Shown here in pieces: positions 1 to 9,230 of a DNA stretch of 64,000 nt; the stretch's first letter is position 1, and each line of letters starts with the position of its first letter. Origin of the DNA: an uncultured Barnesiella sp. (GTDB lineage Bacteria > Bacteroidota > Bacteroidia > Bacteroidales > Barnesiellaceae_A); contig CALUJY010000002.1 in assembly GCA_944321085.1 (NCBI GenBank), positions 1 through 64,000 of the forward strand, written 5' to 3'. The position numbers were made by a program, and so were the translations under genes. The notes below the pieces were generated by a model. It was not told the DNA's origin. It ran no database searches and was given only the letters and a program-made list of their open reading frames with translations.

Positions 1-108
1 TATTTATAATAATCTTCACAAAGATATTAAAATCAATGCTTTACCAAGGTCTTATCCTGAATTTTGTCGACTAGGCCGTCTTTTAACGGAGGTATTTACT
101 AAAAAAAG

Positions 109-135
109 AGAGAGCAACATCAACAGTTGCTCTCT
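109..135 (-). terminator. Rho-independent terminator of tRNA-Lys
   Basis: A perfect 10-bp stem (109-118 with 126-135) with a 7-base loop. Read on the minus strand it is followed by seven T residues (complement of 101-107). It lies just downstream of the tRNA-Lys gene and probably ends that short transcript. Confidence 0.8.
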
Positions 136-189
136 ATTCTAATCGGCTGATTCAAAGCATTTTATGCTTAAAAAGCTATCCTTTTTCAG

Positions 190-262
190 TGACCCCGGAG
201 GGGCTCGAACCCTCGACCCAATGATTAAGAGTCATTTGCTCTACCAACTGAGCTACGGAGTC
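190..262 (-). tRNA. tRNA-Lys (anticodon CTT)
   Basis: A 73-nt cloverleaf on the minus strand. The 7-bp acceptor stem pairs 256-262 with 191-197, the T arm carries the GGTTCGAGCC core, and the anticodon loop reads CTCTTAA, giving anticodon CTT for lysine codon AAG. The 3' CCA is not encoded (the minus strand reads CTG after the discriminator A), so CCA must be added after transcription. It has its own promoter and terminator and looks like a single-gene unit. Confidence 0.95.
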
Positions 263-287
263 ATACCCTTTTTCGGTATTGCGGTTG

Positions 288-319
288 CAAAGGTAATTCC
301 TTTTATTGGAGATTGCAAA
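288..319 (-). promoter_or_regulatory. Bacteroidota-type promoter of tRNA-Lys
   Basis: On the minus strand a TTTG box (316-319), a 20-base spacer and TACCTTTG (288-295) match the Bacteroidota sigma-ABfr consensus TTTG-N19-21-TAnnTTTG. The expected start lies a few bases before the tRNA 5' end at 262. Confidence 0.75.
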
Positions 320-354
320 TTTTTTGGCAAAAAATTATATTCTATTGTGACACC

Positions 355-1161
355 CTATTTCTCGAAGTTGTAAAGCTCCGAGGGGTGGTTGCGTGCCAGT
401 GTGGCGAGTTGCACATCTTTTCCCACCCTGATGCCTTCATTATACAATCGTCCTTCAACTGTTTTGTAGGCAAGTTGCGGGTGGTTGTTGTCTAAACTCA
501 GGTGGCACAAGAAGATGTGTGTCAGAGCGGGTGTATAGTGTGTTGCCAAAAATTCGGCTGTTTCGGCGTTATCCATGTGTCCGCAGGGAGCTACGATGCG
601 TCGTTTCAGATGTAAGGGGTAGGGGCCGTTCTGCAACATGGTGGCATCGTAGTTGGCTTCTATCACCAAATAATTGGCTTGTGTGATATATCGGGCTGCT
701 GTCTCTGTGATGTGTCCCATGTCGGTGGCAAGTACAAATGTGTGGTCGCCATAGCGCAGGCGGTAACCCACATTGTCCGAACCGTCATGCGGCACTTCGA
801 ATGCTGTCAGTTCGAAATCGCGTATCATAAACGGCACTTCTTTTACTATTTCGCGGTGTGCGCTATATATCTTGTCGGTCATGCAATAGTTGCGGTTCAT
901 TCCCGCCATTATGGTAGCTGTGGTATAGACCGGTATCCCCATTTTTTCGCCCAAACTTCCGGCGGCTTTTATATGGTCGGCGTGGTCGTGCGTGATGCAC
1001 AGAGCCACGATTTTTTCCATAGGGATATTGTTGTCTTTCAGTGCTTTTTTGATGTTTCTTGCCGAGATTCCGGCATCTATCAATATGCCGTAGTCGTCTG
1101 TACCTACATAGCAACAGTTGCCGCTGCTGCCGCTTGCTAAGCTCATATATTGCAGTAACAT
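355..1161 (-). CDS. MBL-fold metallo-hydrolase, YycJ/WalJ-like
   Basis: A 268-residue cytoplasmic metallo-beta-lactamase-fold protein. The zinc-binding motif HDHADH is at residues 58-63, after the N-terminal strand with SLASGSSGNC that typifies the YycJ/WalJ branch. Further probable metal ligands follow: an Asp in LATDMGH, a His in PCGHMDN and a C-terminal His in FLCHLSLD. Family members are predicted phosphodiesterases or nucleases; the natural substrate here cannot be read from sequence. The ATG at 1161 is used; Met6 (1146) is an alternative start that begins exactly at the conserved SLASGSSG. A TATCTTTG box at 1184-1191 sits just upstream, without a clear -33 partner, so it probably has its own promoter. 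Confidence 0.88.
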   Translation of the reverse strand: MLLQYMSLASGSSGNCCYVGTDDYGILIDAGISARNIKKALKDNNIPMEKIVALCITHDHADHIKAAGSLGEKMGIPVYTTATIMAGMNRNYCMTDKIYSAHREIVKEVPFMIRDFELTAFEVPHDGSDNVGYRLRYGDHTFVLATDMGHITETAARYITQANYLVIEANYDATMLQNGPYPLHLKRRIVAPCGHMDNAETAEFLATHYTPALTHIFLCHLSLDNNHPQLAYKTVEGRLYNEGIRVGKDVQLATLARNHPSELYNFEK

Positions 1162-1402
1162 GGTCGTTCCTTTTAAGAGTGTGCAAAGATACGTTTTTTA
1201 TGGCTATTTTTTTGTATATAGGCAGCCATATTTCACATGCCGAACGAGCTTTTTGTTACATACGATGTGTATCAGTTGCATCTGTTGGGGGATGGCGGTA
1301 GAGGCATCGCGGTACACATGCGTCACCTTTTGTTCTTGCGTGAGTTTCTGTTTGTGTTGCGATGCACCGCAGCCGATTTCTGCTGCCGATGATAGGCTCT
1401 GT

Positions 1403-2110
1403 CTATGGTTTGTATATCAGGAAGATAGCCGGCCGTTTCTGTAAGTCATATCGGGCTTTGCTCCACTCGGCGATGGTGCGGGTGTGTATCTCTTCGGTGG
1501 GACAACTGATGTCGCATGCCACGCACAGCCGCGTGGTCGGGCGGCAGTAACGCACAAGGTCGTCTATGAGACGATGGTTGCGATAGGGTGTCTCTATGAA
1601 TATTTGTGTTTGATTTTCTTGGTATGCGCGTTGCTCTATCTGCCGTATTTTGCGGCTTCGTTCATCGCCATCGACCGGCAAGTAACCGATAAAGGCGAAA
1701 CTCTGTCCGTTGAATCCACTTGCCATCAGCGATAGCAGTATCGACGATGGCCCTACGAGCGGTACAACCGGCAGACCTTCGCGTTGGGCTATTGCCACGA
1801 GGTCGGCTCCCGGGTCGGCAATGGCGGGGCAGCCGGCTTCCGAAATGACGCCCATAGGTTCTCCAGCACGCAGGGGGGCAAGAAATGCCGCAATCTCCTC
1901 GGGGCGGGTGTGCTCGTCGAGGGTATAGAAGGTGAGCGAATCGATGTCTATATCGCGGTTCGAACGGCGCAGAAAGCGGCGCGCCGAGCGTATGTTTTCT
2001 ACGGCAAAGTAGCGTATACCTGCAATGACTTCGCGGTTATAGGCTGGTAAAACACGGTCGGGCTCGGTGTCGCCCAAGGTGACGGGAATAAGATAGAGGG
2101 CTGCTTGCAT
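1403..2110 (-). CDS. SAM-dependent methyltransferase, RsmI-like tetrapyrrole-methylase fold
   Basis: A 235-residue protein of the RsmI branch of the tetrapyrrole (corrin/porphyrin) methylase superfamily. The signature is GCPAIADPG at residues 93-101, followed by VPLVGPSSILLSLMASG and a phenylalanine-glycine-rich segment as in RsmI. RsmI 2'-O-methylates C1402 of 16S rRNA. This protein is shorter than typical RsmI, and many Bacteroidales carry such a second short paralogue, so I do not assign rsmI. It starts 7 bases after the stop of the sugar kinase gene and is the last gene of the long operon starting near 12040. Its link to peptidoglycan salvage is unclear; co-transcription may be incidental. 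Confidence 0.85.
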   Translation of the reverse strand: MQAALYLIPVTLGDTEPDRVLPAYNREVIAGIRYFAVENIRSARRFLRRSNRDIDIDSLTFYTLDEHTRPEEIAAFLAPLRAGEPMGVISEAGCPAIADPGADLVAIAQREGLPVVPLVGPSSILLSLMASGFNGQSFAFIGYLPVDGDERSRKIRQIEQRAYQENQTQIFIETPYRNHRLIDDLVRYCRPTTRLCVACDISCPTEEIHTRTIAEWSKARYDLQKRPAIFLIYKP

Positions 2111-2117
2111 GCGGTGT

Positions 2118-2969
2118 TTATAAGAGGTTGTTGGTGTTGTGGTATTCGGTGAGTCCCTCGATGGGAGTAGCTGTTATATGACCTATCTTTATGCCTTTTT
2201 CTTCTGCTACGTCACGTATTACATCGGCGTAGTGGTAGGCAACGGAGCCGGTAAGGTGTACGGTGAGGCGGCGGTAGTCGTATCGCATGATGTGGTGCTC
2301 GAAGTAGGAGCGCAGTGCGTCGTGAACAATGGCGTATATATCGCCGTGGCCGATGTGTGCGGCGATAAACGGCGACAGGCTGGCCAAGTAGCGGTTGGCG
2401 GCAGGCTGGCGGTATATGCGGTCTATCAGATGCGTGTAATCGGTCTCATACTCGGCGTAGAAATCCCGGGCGATTTGCGGGTCTAATTCGTTGCGCAACA
2501 GGCGGCGCAGAAACTCTTTCCCCATAGCCGCGCCGCTCCCTTCGTCGCCAAGGATGTAGCCCAGAGGCGGTATGTTACTTACTATGCAATTCCCGTCGTA
2601 GTGGCACGAGTTGGCGCCTGTACCCAGTATACCGGCAATACCCTCTTCGTGGCAGCACAAGCTGCGTGCCGCCCCCAATAAGTCGCTTGCTATATCGATA
2701 ACGGCATTGGGGAAATAGTCGGTCAGCAGGGCGGTAAGCCTTTGGTTGGTTTTATCGCCTATGCAGCCGGCTCCATAGAAATAGATGTGTCGGGGTTGTA
2801 TCTTGCGCATGACCGGGCACAACTCGTCGGCGATAATGCGTTGTATCGTTTCGTCGTGCTGGTGCACGGGATTGATGCCCGTGGTCGTTATCAGTTGCGC
2901 GGGGCTGTCGTCCGTTATAAGCGCCCATTCGGCGGTAGTTGCCCCGCTGTCGGCTATGAGTATGCTCAT
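2118..2969 (-). CDS. BadF/BadG-type amino-sugar kinase (MurK/NagK-like)
   Basis: A 283-residue kinase of the BadF/BadG/BcrA/BcrD ATPase family with the ASKHA fold. Phosphate 1 loop DSGATTAEW is at residues 7-15, the ILGTGANS loop at 114-121, and GYILGDEGSGAAMG at 137-150. Such proteins phosphorylate GlcNAc or MurNAc; Tannerella forsythia MurK, a MurNAc kinase from the same order, is of this type. It directly follows namZ with a 4-base ATGA overlap, which supports MurNAc or GlcNAc released in the periplasm as substrate. The start at 2969 is chosen for that overlap and because the conserved N-terminal strand begins there. No murQ etherase is adjacent, so the downstream step must be encoded elsewhere. 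Confidence 0.88.
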   Translation of the reverse strand: MSILIADSGATTAEWALITDDSPAQLITTTGINPVHQHDETIQRIIADELCPVMRKIQPRHIYFYGAGCIGDKTNQRLTALLTDYFPNAVIDIASDLLGAARSLCCHEEGIAGILGTGANSCHYDGNCIVSNIPPLGYILGDEGSGAAMGKEFLRRLLRNELDPQIARDFYAEYETDYTHLIDRIYRQPAANRYLASLSPFIAAHIGHGDIYAIVHDALRSYFEHHIMRYDYRRLTVHLTGSVAYHYADVIRDVAEEKGIKIGHITATPIEGLTEYHNTNNLL

Positions 2970-4207
2970 GGATAGATGTAATATGATTGCGATTTTTGTT
3001 TGAATTCTTTTACTCCTTTTTCCCAATAGGGACGGGCATCGTCCCAACGGTAGCGTCGGGTGAACTGTTGGCGTATCTTGTTGGTGCCGCACACCTTATC
3101 TACCATGTTGAGGCTCGACTCTCCGGCGGTGGCGAATGGTTTGTGCGAGGGATACAAGGCTACCATCTCTTGCATGACATAGAATTGTATCTCGGTCAGT
3201 CGGGCTGCTTTGCGGTCGGTCAGATGCACCTGTACGCCTTGTAACCTGTTGCCTTGTTGTGCGCCGTAGAATGGGGTATAGTGTATAGGACGGAATGCTA
3301 CGCCTTCCAGTCCCAGCGCATTGAGCCTTTCGGCCAAGGCGTCGGCATCGACCCAAGTTGCACCGAACAACTCGAAAGGCAGTGTGTACCCTACACCTAT
3401 CGAGAGTGTCCTCAACTCGCCGGCAATACCCGACATGGGGTAGTAGTATGCCGATATGGCTTGCGGAATATGGGGCGACGGCGCTACCCACGGCAGCCCG
3501 GTATCGGCAAAGTCCATGTTGCGGTTCCATCCCTCCATCTCTATGACGGTGAGTTTGCAAGGTTTTGCGCCTATCATGCCTTCGCCGTTGAGCAGGCGGG
3601 CTAACTCGCCGCATGTGAGGCCGTAGATGTAGGGTATGGGATATTGGCTTACGAACGAAGTATAGCCTGTTTCTACGGGGCATCCCTCCACACGGTTGCC
3701 GCCCAGCGGATTGGGGCGGTCGAGTACCATAAACTCTATGCCTTGCTCGGCAGCAGCCTGCATGGCAAGTCCCATGGTGCTGATGTAGGTAAACGAGCGG
3801 CAGCCTATATCCTGAATATCATATACCAGCACATCTATGCCGCGCAACATTTCGGCCGTGGGTTTGCGGCTCTTACCGTAAAGCGAATATACGGGCAATC
3901 CTGTTTTTGCGTCGCGACTGTTGCTCACCTTGTCGCCGGCATAAATGTTGCCACGTACGCCGTGTTCGGGAGCGTAGAGCGCAACGAGGTCTACGCCCGA
4001 GGCTTCATGGAGTATATCTATGGTAGGACGCAGGTTGCTGTCGACGCCCGTGGGGTTGGTAATCAGTCCCACGCGTTTGCCTTTGAGGGGCGCAAACTGT
4101 TGCGATACAAGCACCTCTATGCCGGTCTTTACCTTTGCTTCGGCATGGCACCCGAGGGTAAGCAGACAGCATATACAGACGATGGCGGTGATGGCTTTTC
4201 TATTCAT
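2966..4207 (-). CDS. namZ: NamZ-type exo-beta-N-acetylmuramidase (DUF1343)
   Basis: A 413-residue exported DUF1343 protein. Conserved segments are GLITNPTGVD (48-57), YAPEHGVRG (78-86), VYDIQDIGCRSFTY (129-142) and VLDRPNPLGGNRVEG (161-175). The family includes NamZ, which removes terminal MurNAc from the non-reducing end of peptidoglycan fragments. The N-terminus is a hydrophobic signal peptide ending near Cys20; either lipoprotein processing at that Cys (an imperfect lipobox TLGC) or cleavage after Ala24 is possible. It overlaps the AmpG-like permease gene by 8 bases and the kinase gene by 4. The order permease, exo-muramidase, kinase fits release, import and phosphorylation of wall sugars. 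Confidence 0.92.
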   Translation of the reverse strand: MNRKAITAIVCICCLLTLGCHAEAKVKTGIEVLVSQQFAPLKGKRVGLITNPTGVDSNLRPTIDILHEASGVDLVALYAPEHGVRGNIYAGDKVSNSRDAKTGLPVYSLYGKSRKPTAEMLRGIDVLVYDIQDIGCRSFTYISTMGLAMQAAAEQGIEFMVLDRPNPLGGNRVEGCPVETGYTSFVSQYPIPYIYGLTCGELARLLNGEGMIGAKPCKLTVIEMEGWNRNMDFADTGLPWVAPSPHIPQAISAYYYPMSGIAGELRTLSIGVGYTLPFELFGATWVDADALAERLNALGLEGVAFRPIHYTPFYGAQQGNRLQGVQVHLTDRKAARLTEIQFYVMQEMVALYPSHKPFATAGESSLNMVDKVCGTNKIRQQFTRRYRWDDARPYWEKGVKEFKQKSQSYYIYP

Positions 4208-5528
4208 CTTCTTTTTTGGTTTCTTGTGGTTTGTCTATCTTTACACAACTGCATACGGCGATGGTGATAAGGCAGAACAGCATGATACATACGAAAAACA
4301 TGCGGTAGCCTACCAGCTCTTGCAACCATCCGGCTGCCATGCCCGGCAACATCATGCCCAACGCCATAAAGGCGGTGCACAAGGCGTAATGCGCCGTTTT
4401 GCTCTCTCCATCGGCATAATGGATGAGAAACAGCATATAGGCGGTGAACCCGAATCCGTAGCCGAATTGTTCCACAAAGATACAAATATCTATAATCCAA
4501 AAAGCAGGATGGGTGTATGCCATATATACATATACGAAATTGGGCAGTGTCAAGCTCCACATCATAGGCCACAGCCAGCGGCGCAGCCCTCCGTGCGAGG
4601 CGCACAAACCGCCTATGATGCCGCCTATGGTAAGTCCCAACACACCCAACGTACCGGTGGCGATACCTATTTGGGCAGTAGATAGTCCCATGCCGCCTTT
4701 CTCTACGGGGTCGAGCAGGAACGGGTTGGTCATCTTTACCAAGAATGCTTCGGGAAGTCTGTATAGGAGCATGAAGGCTATTGCCGATATGGCGTGCGGT
4801 TTCTTAAAGAAGGTGACGAATGTGCGGGCAAATCCGGTAAAGATGCCGCGTGCCGTTGTATTGGCAGCTGTGGCGCAGTCGCTATCGGGACGCGGTAAGA
4901 TATAGCGATGGTAGAGAAACAGCCCTATGAACAGTCCACTCATGACCATAAAGGTGATAGACCACGCGAGCGGGATGCTACCTGTGCTGTCTTCCAATAC
5001 GCCGGCCAAAATAACCAACAGCCCCTGTCCGGCAATCGTAGAAATACGGTAGAAGGTGCTGCGTATGCCTACGAAATAGGCTTGTTGTTTTTCGTCCAAA
5101 GCCAGCATGTAGAAGCCGTCGGCGGCAATGTCATGGGTGGCCGAAGCAAAAGCCATCAGCCAAAAGAAGGCTAACGTCACTTGCAGCATGTGGGGTAGAT
5201 GCAAGGTGAAGGCTATGGCAGCGAAGCCGCCGCCTACGAGCAGTTGCATGATGGTAATCCACCACCGTTTGGTTTTGAGCAAATCTACAAACGGGCTCCA
5301 CAAAGGTTTGATGACCCACGGCAGGTAGAGCCATCCCGTATATAGAGCAATGTCGGTGTTGGATATGTCGAACCGTTTATACATAATGACCGAGAGGGTC
5401 ATTACTACGACGTAAGGTAATCCCTCGGCAAAATAGAGGGTTGGTATCCAGCTCCAAGCCGATGGTCGTGTATGATTTTTCCCTTCCATTTCTGGGGTGG
5501 ATATGGTTGTATGATTTTTCTCTTTCAT
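4200..5528 (-). CDS. AmpG/MurT-like MFS muropeptide permease
   Basis: A 442-residue major facilitator with about 12 hydrophobic segments. The N-terminal LYFAEGLPYVVVM and the SATHDIAADGFY segment correspond to the AmpG family's conserved 'FAEGLP' and 'ATQDIAIDAW' regions. AmpG proteins import anhydro-muropeptides; in Tannerella a related carrier (MurT) takes up MurNAc. Genomic context supports a wall-derived substrate. The ATG at 5528 is chosen because it forms an ATGA overlap with the SpoIID gene stop; a second ATG at 5489 begins a near-duplicate of the first 13 codons, so translation might start at either. The last TM segment is followed by a short basic-acidic tail. Confidence 0.87.
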   Translation of the reverse strand: MKEKNHTTISTPEMEGKNHTRPSAWSWIPTLYFAEGLPYVVVMTLSVIMYKRFDISNTDIALYTGWLYLPWVIKPLWSPFVDLLKTKRWWITIMQLLVGGGFAAIAFTLHLPHMLQVTLAFFWLMAFASATHDIAADGFYMLALDEKQQAYFVGIRSTFYRISTIAGQGLLVILAGVLEDSTGSIPLAWSITFMVMSGLFIGLFLYHRYILPRPDSDCATAANTTARGIFTGFARTFVTFFKKPHAISAIAFMLLYRLPEAFLVKMTNPFLLDPVEKGGMGLSTAQIGIATGTLGVLGLTIGGIIGGLCASHGGLRRWLWPMMWSLTLPNFVYVYMAYTHPAFWIIDICIFVEQFGYGFGFTAYMLFLIHYADGESKTAHYALCTAFMALGMMLPGMAAGWLQELVGYRMFFVCIMLFCLITIAVCSCVKIDKPQETKKEDE

Positions 5529-6844
5529 TTCTCGGGGGTGTATAGTTGTGTCAGGGTGGTACCCGGGTAGTAGTGAGCCAATATTTCGTCGTAACGGTAG
5601 CCGCGTTCGCTCATCACGGCTGCGCCTATTTGACATAGCCCTACACCATGCCCCCAGCCTGCGCCATACAGAGTAAAGCATGTTTCGTCGTTTTCTTCGC
5701 TCTTTTCTACGATAAAAGCCGAACTGTACAGGTGGCTTTCAGAGAGCCAGCGGCGTATTTCCAACTCTTTGCCTACAACGACACTGCGGCGACTGCCCAC
5801 GATACGGAGGCGGACGATGCGCCCCGACGTGCCCCTTTCGAGGGGTTGCAAGTCGAGTATCGTACCGAAGTCTATGCCCGACCGTCGCTTGACAAGCTCT
5901 GTCAGTTCTTTTTGCCGGTAAGAGACTTCCCAACGGTAAAAATGCGTTGTTGAAAGGTCGTAGTCGTTGAGTACCTGTGAGAGGACAGCCCGGTCGCGGG
6001 TATTGCAGAAGGCGTCGGGCTGCGTCATGATATAGTGTCGGGCAGCAGCTTCGTCGTGCAAGTCGGGTATGTCGCCGTTTGCATTGTCGCCTAAGGCGGT
6101 GAGGTAGGGGTGCGGCACATCTTCCCAACAATTTTCGAACAGTTCGGTCGCTCCGCCGCAGCATTTCGAGAAGCGGGCATCGGCAATTTTGCCGTTATAA
6201 TATAGTACCGTGCCGTATGTGGCGTCGATGGCAGCATCGACGGCGGCCGTAGTGGCGCGTGTTATGCCTTGGTAACGTTGGCAATGGTCGTCGGCGCATA
6301 CATCGTACCGGTCATGCTCTTCGCGGTCGTACCAGCGAATGATTTCGTCATCTGTTTCGTGGCACGACCGGTAGGGGGTGGTATCGGCTTCCAGCGTTGC
6401 GCGTTTGGCAATTTGTGCCAGCAGCCAGCTGCGCGATATGATGGCGTGGGCTTGCAATAGCGAGGCCGACGATGTGGCGCGCATCTCAGACGAAATGACA
6501 CTCCGCAGATATTCCTCGGCTTTTATATGGTTGATGGCTCTTATGCGGTCGCCTTCTATAATGAGTTGCAGTGCTCCCCTGAATTGTTGCGGCTCGCGTT
6601 GTTGCCAATGGAACCCTATGCCAATCGTCACGTTGTGCAGTGTAAACGAGCCGTTGCGTTCGTCGCTCGGGGTGAAAAAGAGCGAGTCGTATCTCTTTCC
6701 GTTCCACTCTATATCTTTGTCGGAGAGGACGAAGCGTTGCGTTCCCGTGCAGGCATTGCCATGGTGACGGTAGATGCCGTTGAAGGTGACGGCAATAGCG
6801 CCATCTGCCATGATACCTACGTGTATGTGGGGCTCTTGTATCAT
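5525..6844 (-). CDS. SpoIID/LytB domain protein
   Basis: A 439-residue SpoIID/LytB-family protein. The central core YLRSVISSEM places a Glu at position 120, where SpoIID has its catalytic glutamate. It is followed by QAHAIISRSWLLAQ (compare 'KAQAVAARTYA') and ends with GWGHGVGLCQIGA from residue 396. SpoIID is a lytic transglycosylase acting on glycan strands stripped of stem peptides. No signal peptide is visible with the start at 6844, which is chosen for its ATGA overlap with the DUF4922 gene; an ATG at 6856 is the alternative and also gives no signal. Placement between an amidase and an AmpG-like permease strongly suggests action on denuded or recycled glycan, though its compartment is uncertain. 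Confidence 0.88.
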   Translation of the reverse strand: MIQEPHIHVGIMADGAIAVTFNGIYRHHGNACTGTQRFVLSDKDIEWNGKRYDSLFFTPSDERNGSFTLHNVTIGIGFHWQQREPQQFRGALQLIIEGDRIRAINHIKAEEYLRSVISSEMRATSSASLLQAHAIISRSWLLAQIAKRATLEADTTPYRSCHETDDEIIRWYDREEHDRYDVCADDHCQRYQGITRATTAAVDAAIDATYGTVLYYNGKIADARFSKCCGGATELFENCWEDVPHPYLTALGDNANGDIPDLHDEAAARHYIMTQPDAFCNTRDRAVLSQVLNDYDLSTTHFYRWEVSYRQKELTELVKRRSGIDFGTILDLQPLERGTSGRIVRLRIVGSRRSVVVGKELEIRRWLSESHLYSSAFIVEKSEENDETCFTLYGAGWGHGVGLCQIGAAVMSERGYRYDEILAHYYPGTTLTQLYTPEK

Positions 6845-7773
6845 ATTTGAGAACATATCAGGGTGATTTCTTCGGGTGAGAGTGACACCTCGGCATATAT
6901 TTCGCAGACTTTTTCGATCGTGAGCTTTTCGTAATCTTCGCATCGCGGTGTGATGAAAACGCCACCCATCTCTACGGCTCCTGGGCTTATAAGATATTGT
7001 GTCTCGCCCGTTGCAGAATAGCAGTCGGGGCGGTGTTTGCGGCGCGGGAATATGAGTATGACCCATTGTCCCTCCTCGTAGCGGGCTACGACATTCATCA
7101 TGGGTTCTTCGCCCGGGATGGCAGGCAGTGCATGGTATAGTCTCTCCCACAAGAGCAATGCGTCGGTTTGGCTGTCGGCCACAAGTAGAAATACAGCCCG
7201 TAACAAACCGTCGATGCGATAAAGTCCGGCATGAGGCAATGAAGCTATTTCGCTTTTCGCGGCGTTGCGCCACTGTCGCTCGATGGGCAGATAGCCCGGA
7301 TTGCCCGCTTGGAAGTGCATGTGCATAGGAGCCGAAGCCCCGCAACGTGCTCCGTTATAGAAGAATGTGTAGGGAGCGCAACACCGGGCGAGGTCGAGCA
7401 AATGTGTCATGCGGCCGTCAAGGAGTTGCGGGGTATGAGTTGTTGCTGCGATGGTAAAGTGGCGGTCGAAGATGGGATAGGGGTTGACAAGAATGGTATA
7501 TTCGTCGGTATAGTCTATCCCGATTTGTTCCTGTGGCCTGTTTTCGCGGCAGAGGAAGCAGTGGTTTGACTGTTGAATTTGCGGTTTCGATGATACCGAC
7601 GCGAGCCTCCCGGGATTGTATTGCACACCCACGCTTACGCCGCAGGCATCAATACTTCTTTTCCGGGCTTCCGACAAAGCCTCGAAGTTGTGGCGCGCCA
7701 GCTCCCAACCAGCCATTTGTTTTTGCCAAAGTTCTGTAAGCCTTTCGGCCGATATCGATGATGTCGATGTCAT
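6841..7773 (-). CDS. DUF4922 protein, GalT/HIT-like nucleotidyltransferase or phosphorylase candidate
   Basis: A 310-residue cytoplasmic protein resembling DUF4922 of Bacteroidales. A CxxC pair (CFLC, residues 72-75) precedes ENRP, then [13 protein letters not shown], then [12 protein letters not shown] with an HxHxQ-type motif (H151, H153, Q155). This arrangement is that of galactose-1-phosphate uridylyltransferase and GDP-galactose phosphorylase-like members of the HIT superfamily, where the His next to Gln carries the nucleotidyl group. The substrate is unknown; given a sugar kinase three genes downstream, an amino-sugar 1-phosphate is a reasonable guess. The start at 7773 is set by the ATGA overlap with the glycosyltransferase stop. 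Confidence 0.8.
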   Translation of the reverse strand: MTSTSSISAERLTELWQKQMAGWELARHNFEALSEARKRSIDACGVSVGVQYNPGRLASVSSKPQIQQSNHCFLCRENRPQEQIGIDYTDEYTILVNPYPIFDRHFTIAATTHTPQLLDGRMTHLLDLARCCAPYTFFYNGARCGASAPMHMHFQAGNPGYLPIERQWRNAAKSEIASLPHAGLYRIDGLLRAVFLLVADSQTDALLLWERLYHALPAIPGEEPMMNVVARYEEGQWVILIFPRRKHRPDCYSATGETQYLISPGAVEMGGVFITPRCEDYEKLTIEKVCEIYAEVSLSPEEITLICSQI

Positions 7774-9230
7774 TTCAATTTGTTGTGTGCTATGCGGGCT
7801 TGCACTTCCCATGTCCGCAGTTGGTCTTTGTAGTAGTTGTTATGGTTGATGCGTTCTATCGGCAGGGCGGCATCGGAGTTGCCCTCCCAGCGGCGACAGT
7901 GATATAGCGAGTGGTAGATGCGTCCTATACGATATCGTCGCGAAATGCGCAATCCCAAAGCGTAGTCCTCGCCATAGCTTACGTTGGGAATGCCTGTTTG
8001 TCGCAATATGGTGGTCTCGAAAGCTCGCGGTGCACCCAGTCCGTTGATGCGAAGGGCGTTGTTGCGTCCGTTGTCGTCGCTCCATTCGCGGTGGTCTATG
8101 AGACCCGGTGGGAGAGGATTCAAATCGAAATCGGTGAGGTCGTAGCTGCCTATCACCATACCGCACTTTTCGCTCTTGAAACAATCGACAATCTGTTGTA
8201 ACGTGGTTTCGTCGGCATACAAGTCGTCGCTGTCCAGCTGTATGGCATAACGGCCGCAGCGGGCGTTGTCGATAGCAAGCTGCCAGCATCCGCCTATGCC
8301 GAGGTTGGTGCGTTGCGGTACGATGTGTATCAACCGGCTGTCGTTGCTGTATTGTTCGATGAGTTGGGTCGTTCCGTCGGTGGAGTGATTGTCTACCACT
8401 ATGACATTATAGTCGAAATCGGTCGCTTGTCGCAGTGCCGACTGCAATGCGTCGCCAATCGTGCGCACCCGGTTATATACCGGGATAATGACCGATGCTT
8501 CGCAGGGATAGCCTGTGGCCGACGGGACATCCTCTATATCGTCGGGCAGCAGCAGTGCACCTATGCGCTGCAAATGTGCGGTACAGGCCTTTTCCATCTC
8601 TATCTGTACCTCGCGGTTATTGGGATTGACGTAGTCGAATTGTTTTGCACCGCTTGCGCGTAGGTCTTCCTCTACCTCGGTATAGAGCATTTCGGCAATG
8701 TGTGCAATATGTGCAATTCGGCTGATGCTCAATCGTGCAGCATAGCAGCCGGCAAAGCGATACTCTTCGTCGACGGTCTCCTGCAAAGCCCTTCGCAGTG
8801 TGTCGGCATGATATACGACAAGGCTGCCGAAGTCGAAGTCGTTGCGCAAGCTCCCTTTTTGATAGTCTATGACGGGGTGCTTTTGCATCTTCCCGTTGCA
8901 TAGTTTATAATGGTCGGCATATACCATGCCTGCCGAGCTGTCAATGGCAATTTGCATCATGCGGTGCAAGGCATGGGGATATACATCGAGAGGAGCCGTT
9001 TTGTCGTAAATGGCGAGGTAGGGGGTACGGCAGTCGTCGGCAATTTGCCGCAAGGTGATGGAGGCTTGCAGACTTGCCCGTAAAGCGATGCAGTCGTCGG
9101 TATTGTTGTTGCATGACGGAGCACACAGCCTCACTATGCGGTTTGCCCCGGCCAAGATTAGCGAGGTCGCCGTTTCTCTGACGGCATTCTCTGTCCCGTT
9201 ATCAATGATATAGCAGGTGATAGGTAGCAT
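7770..9230 (-). CDS. Family 2 glycosyltransferase, apparently two-domain
   Basis: A 486-residue protein without signal or membrane segments. The C-terminal half is a clear GT-A glycosyltransferase: SVIIPVYNR starts at 246, [10 protein letters not shown] near 278-287 and the metal-binding DSDD at 333-336. The N-terminal 240 residues look like a degenerate GT-A copy: a short ITCYIIDNG strand, then YADHYKL and [14 protein letters not shown], which resemble acceptor-side motifs of such enzymes. The acceptor is unknown. It starts with ATG at 9230, overlapping the TAA of the upstream amidase gene by one base (TAATG), so it is translated as part of the wall-turnover operon. A glycosyltransferase in a degradative operon is unexpected. 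Confidence 0.85.
   Translation of the reverse strand: MLPITCYIIDNGTENAVRETATSLILAGANRIVRLCAPSCNNNTDDCIALRASLQASITLRQIADDCRTPYLAIYDKTAPLDVYPHALHRMMQIAIDSSAGMVYADHYKLCNGKMQKHPVIDYQKGSLRNDFDFGSLVVYHADTLRRALQETVDEEYRFAGCYAARLSISRIAHIAHIAEMLYTEVEEDLRASGAKQFDYVNPNNREVQIEMEKACTAHLQRIGALLLPDDIEDVPSATGYPCEASVIIPVYNRVRTIGDALQSALRQATDFDYNVIVVDNHSTDGTTQLIEQYSNDSRLIHIVPQRTNLGIGGCWQLAIDNARCGRYAIQLDSDDLYADETTLQQIVDCFKSEKCGMVIGSYDLTDFDLNPLPPGLIDHREWSDDNGRNNALRINGLGAPRAFETTILRQTGIPNVSYGEDYALGLRISRRYRIGRIYHSLYHCRRWEGNSDAALPIERINHNNYYKDQLRTWEVQARIAHNKLK

Noticed and set aside
2..142. An open frame running in from the left edge on the plus strand (47 codons)
   Set aside because: It has no start inside the window, reads through the tRNA terminator stem and shows no recognisable domain; too short to call.
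1192..1402. A 65-codon open frame on the minus strand between the RsmI-like and YycJ genes
   Set aside because: No start codon near its beginning and no family likeness; it begins just after a stop in the +1 frame of the methylase gene.
3096..3683. Several long frames opposite or in shifted frames of the salvage operon
   Set aside because: They are shadows of the namZ gene; composition is very Arg/His-rich and no domain is visible.
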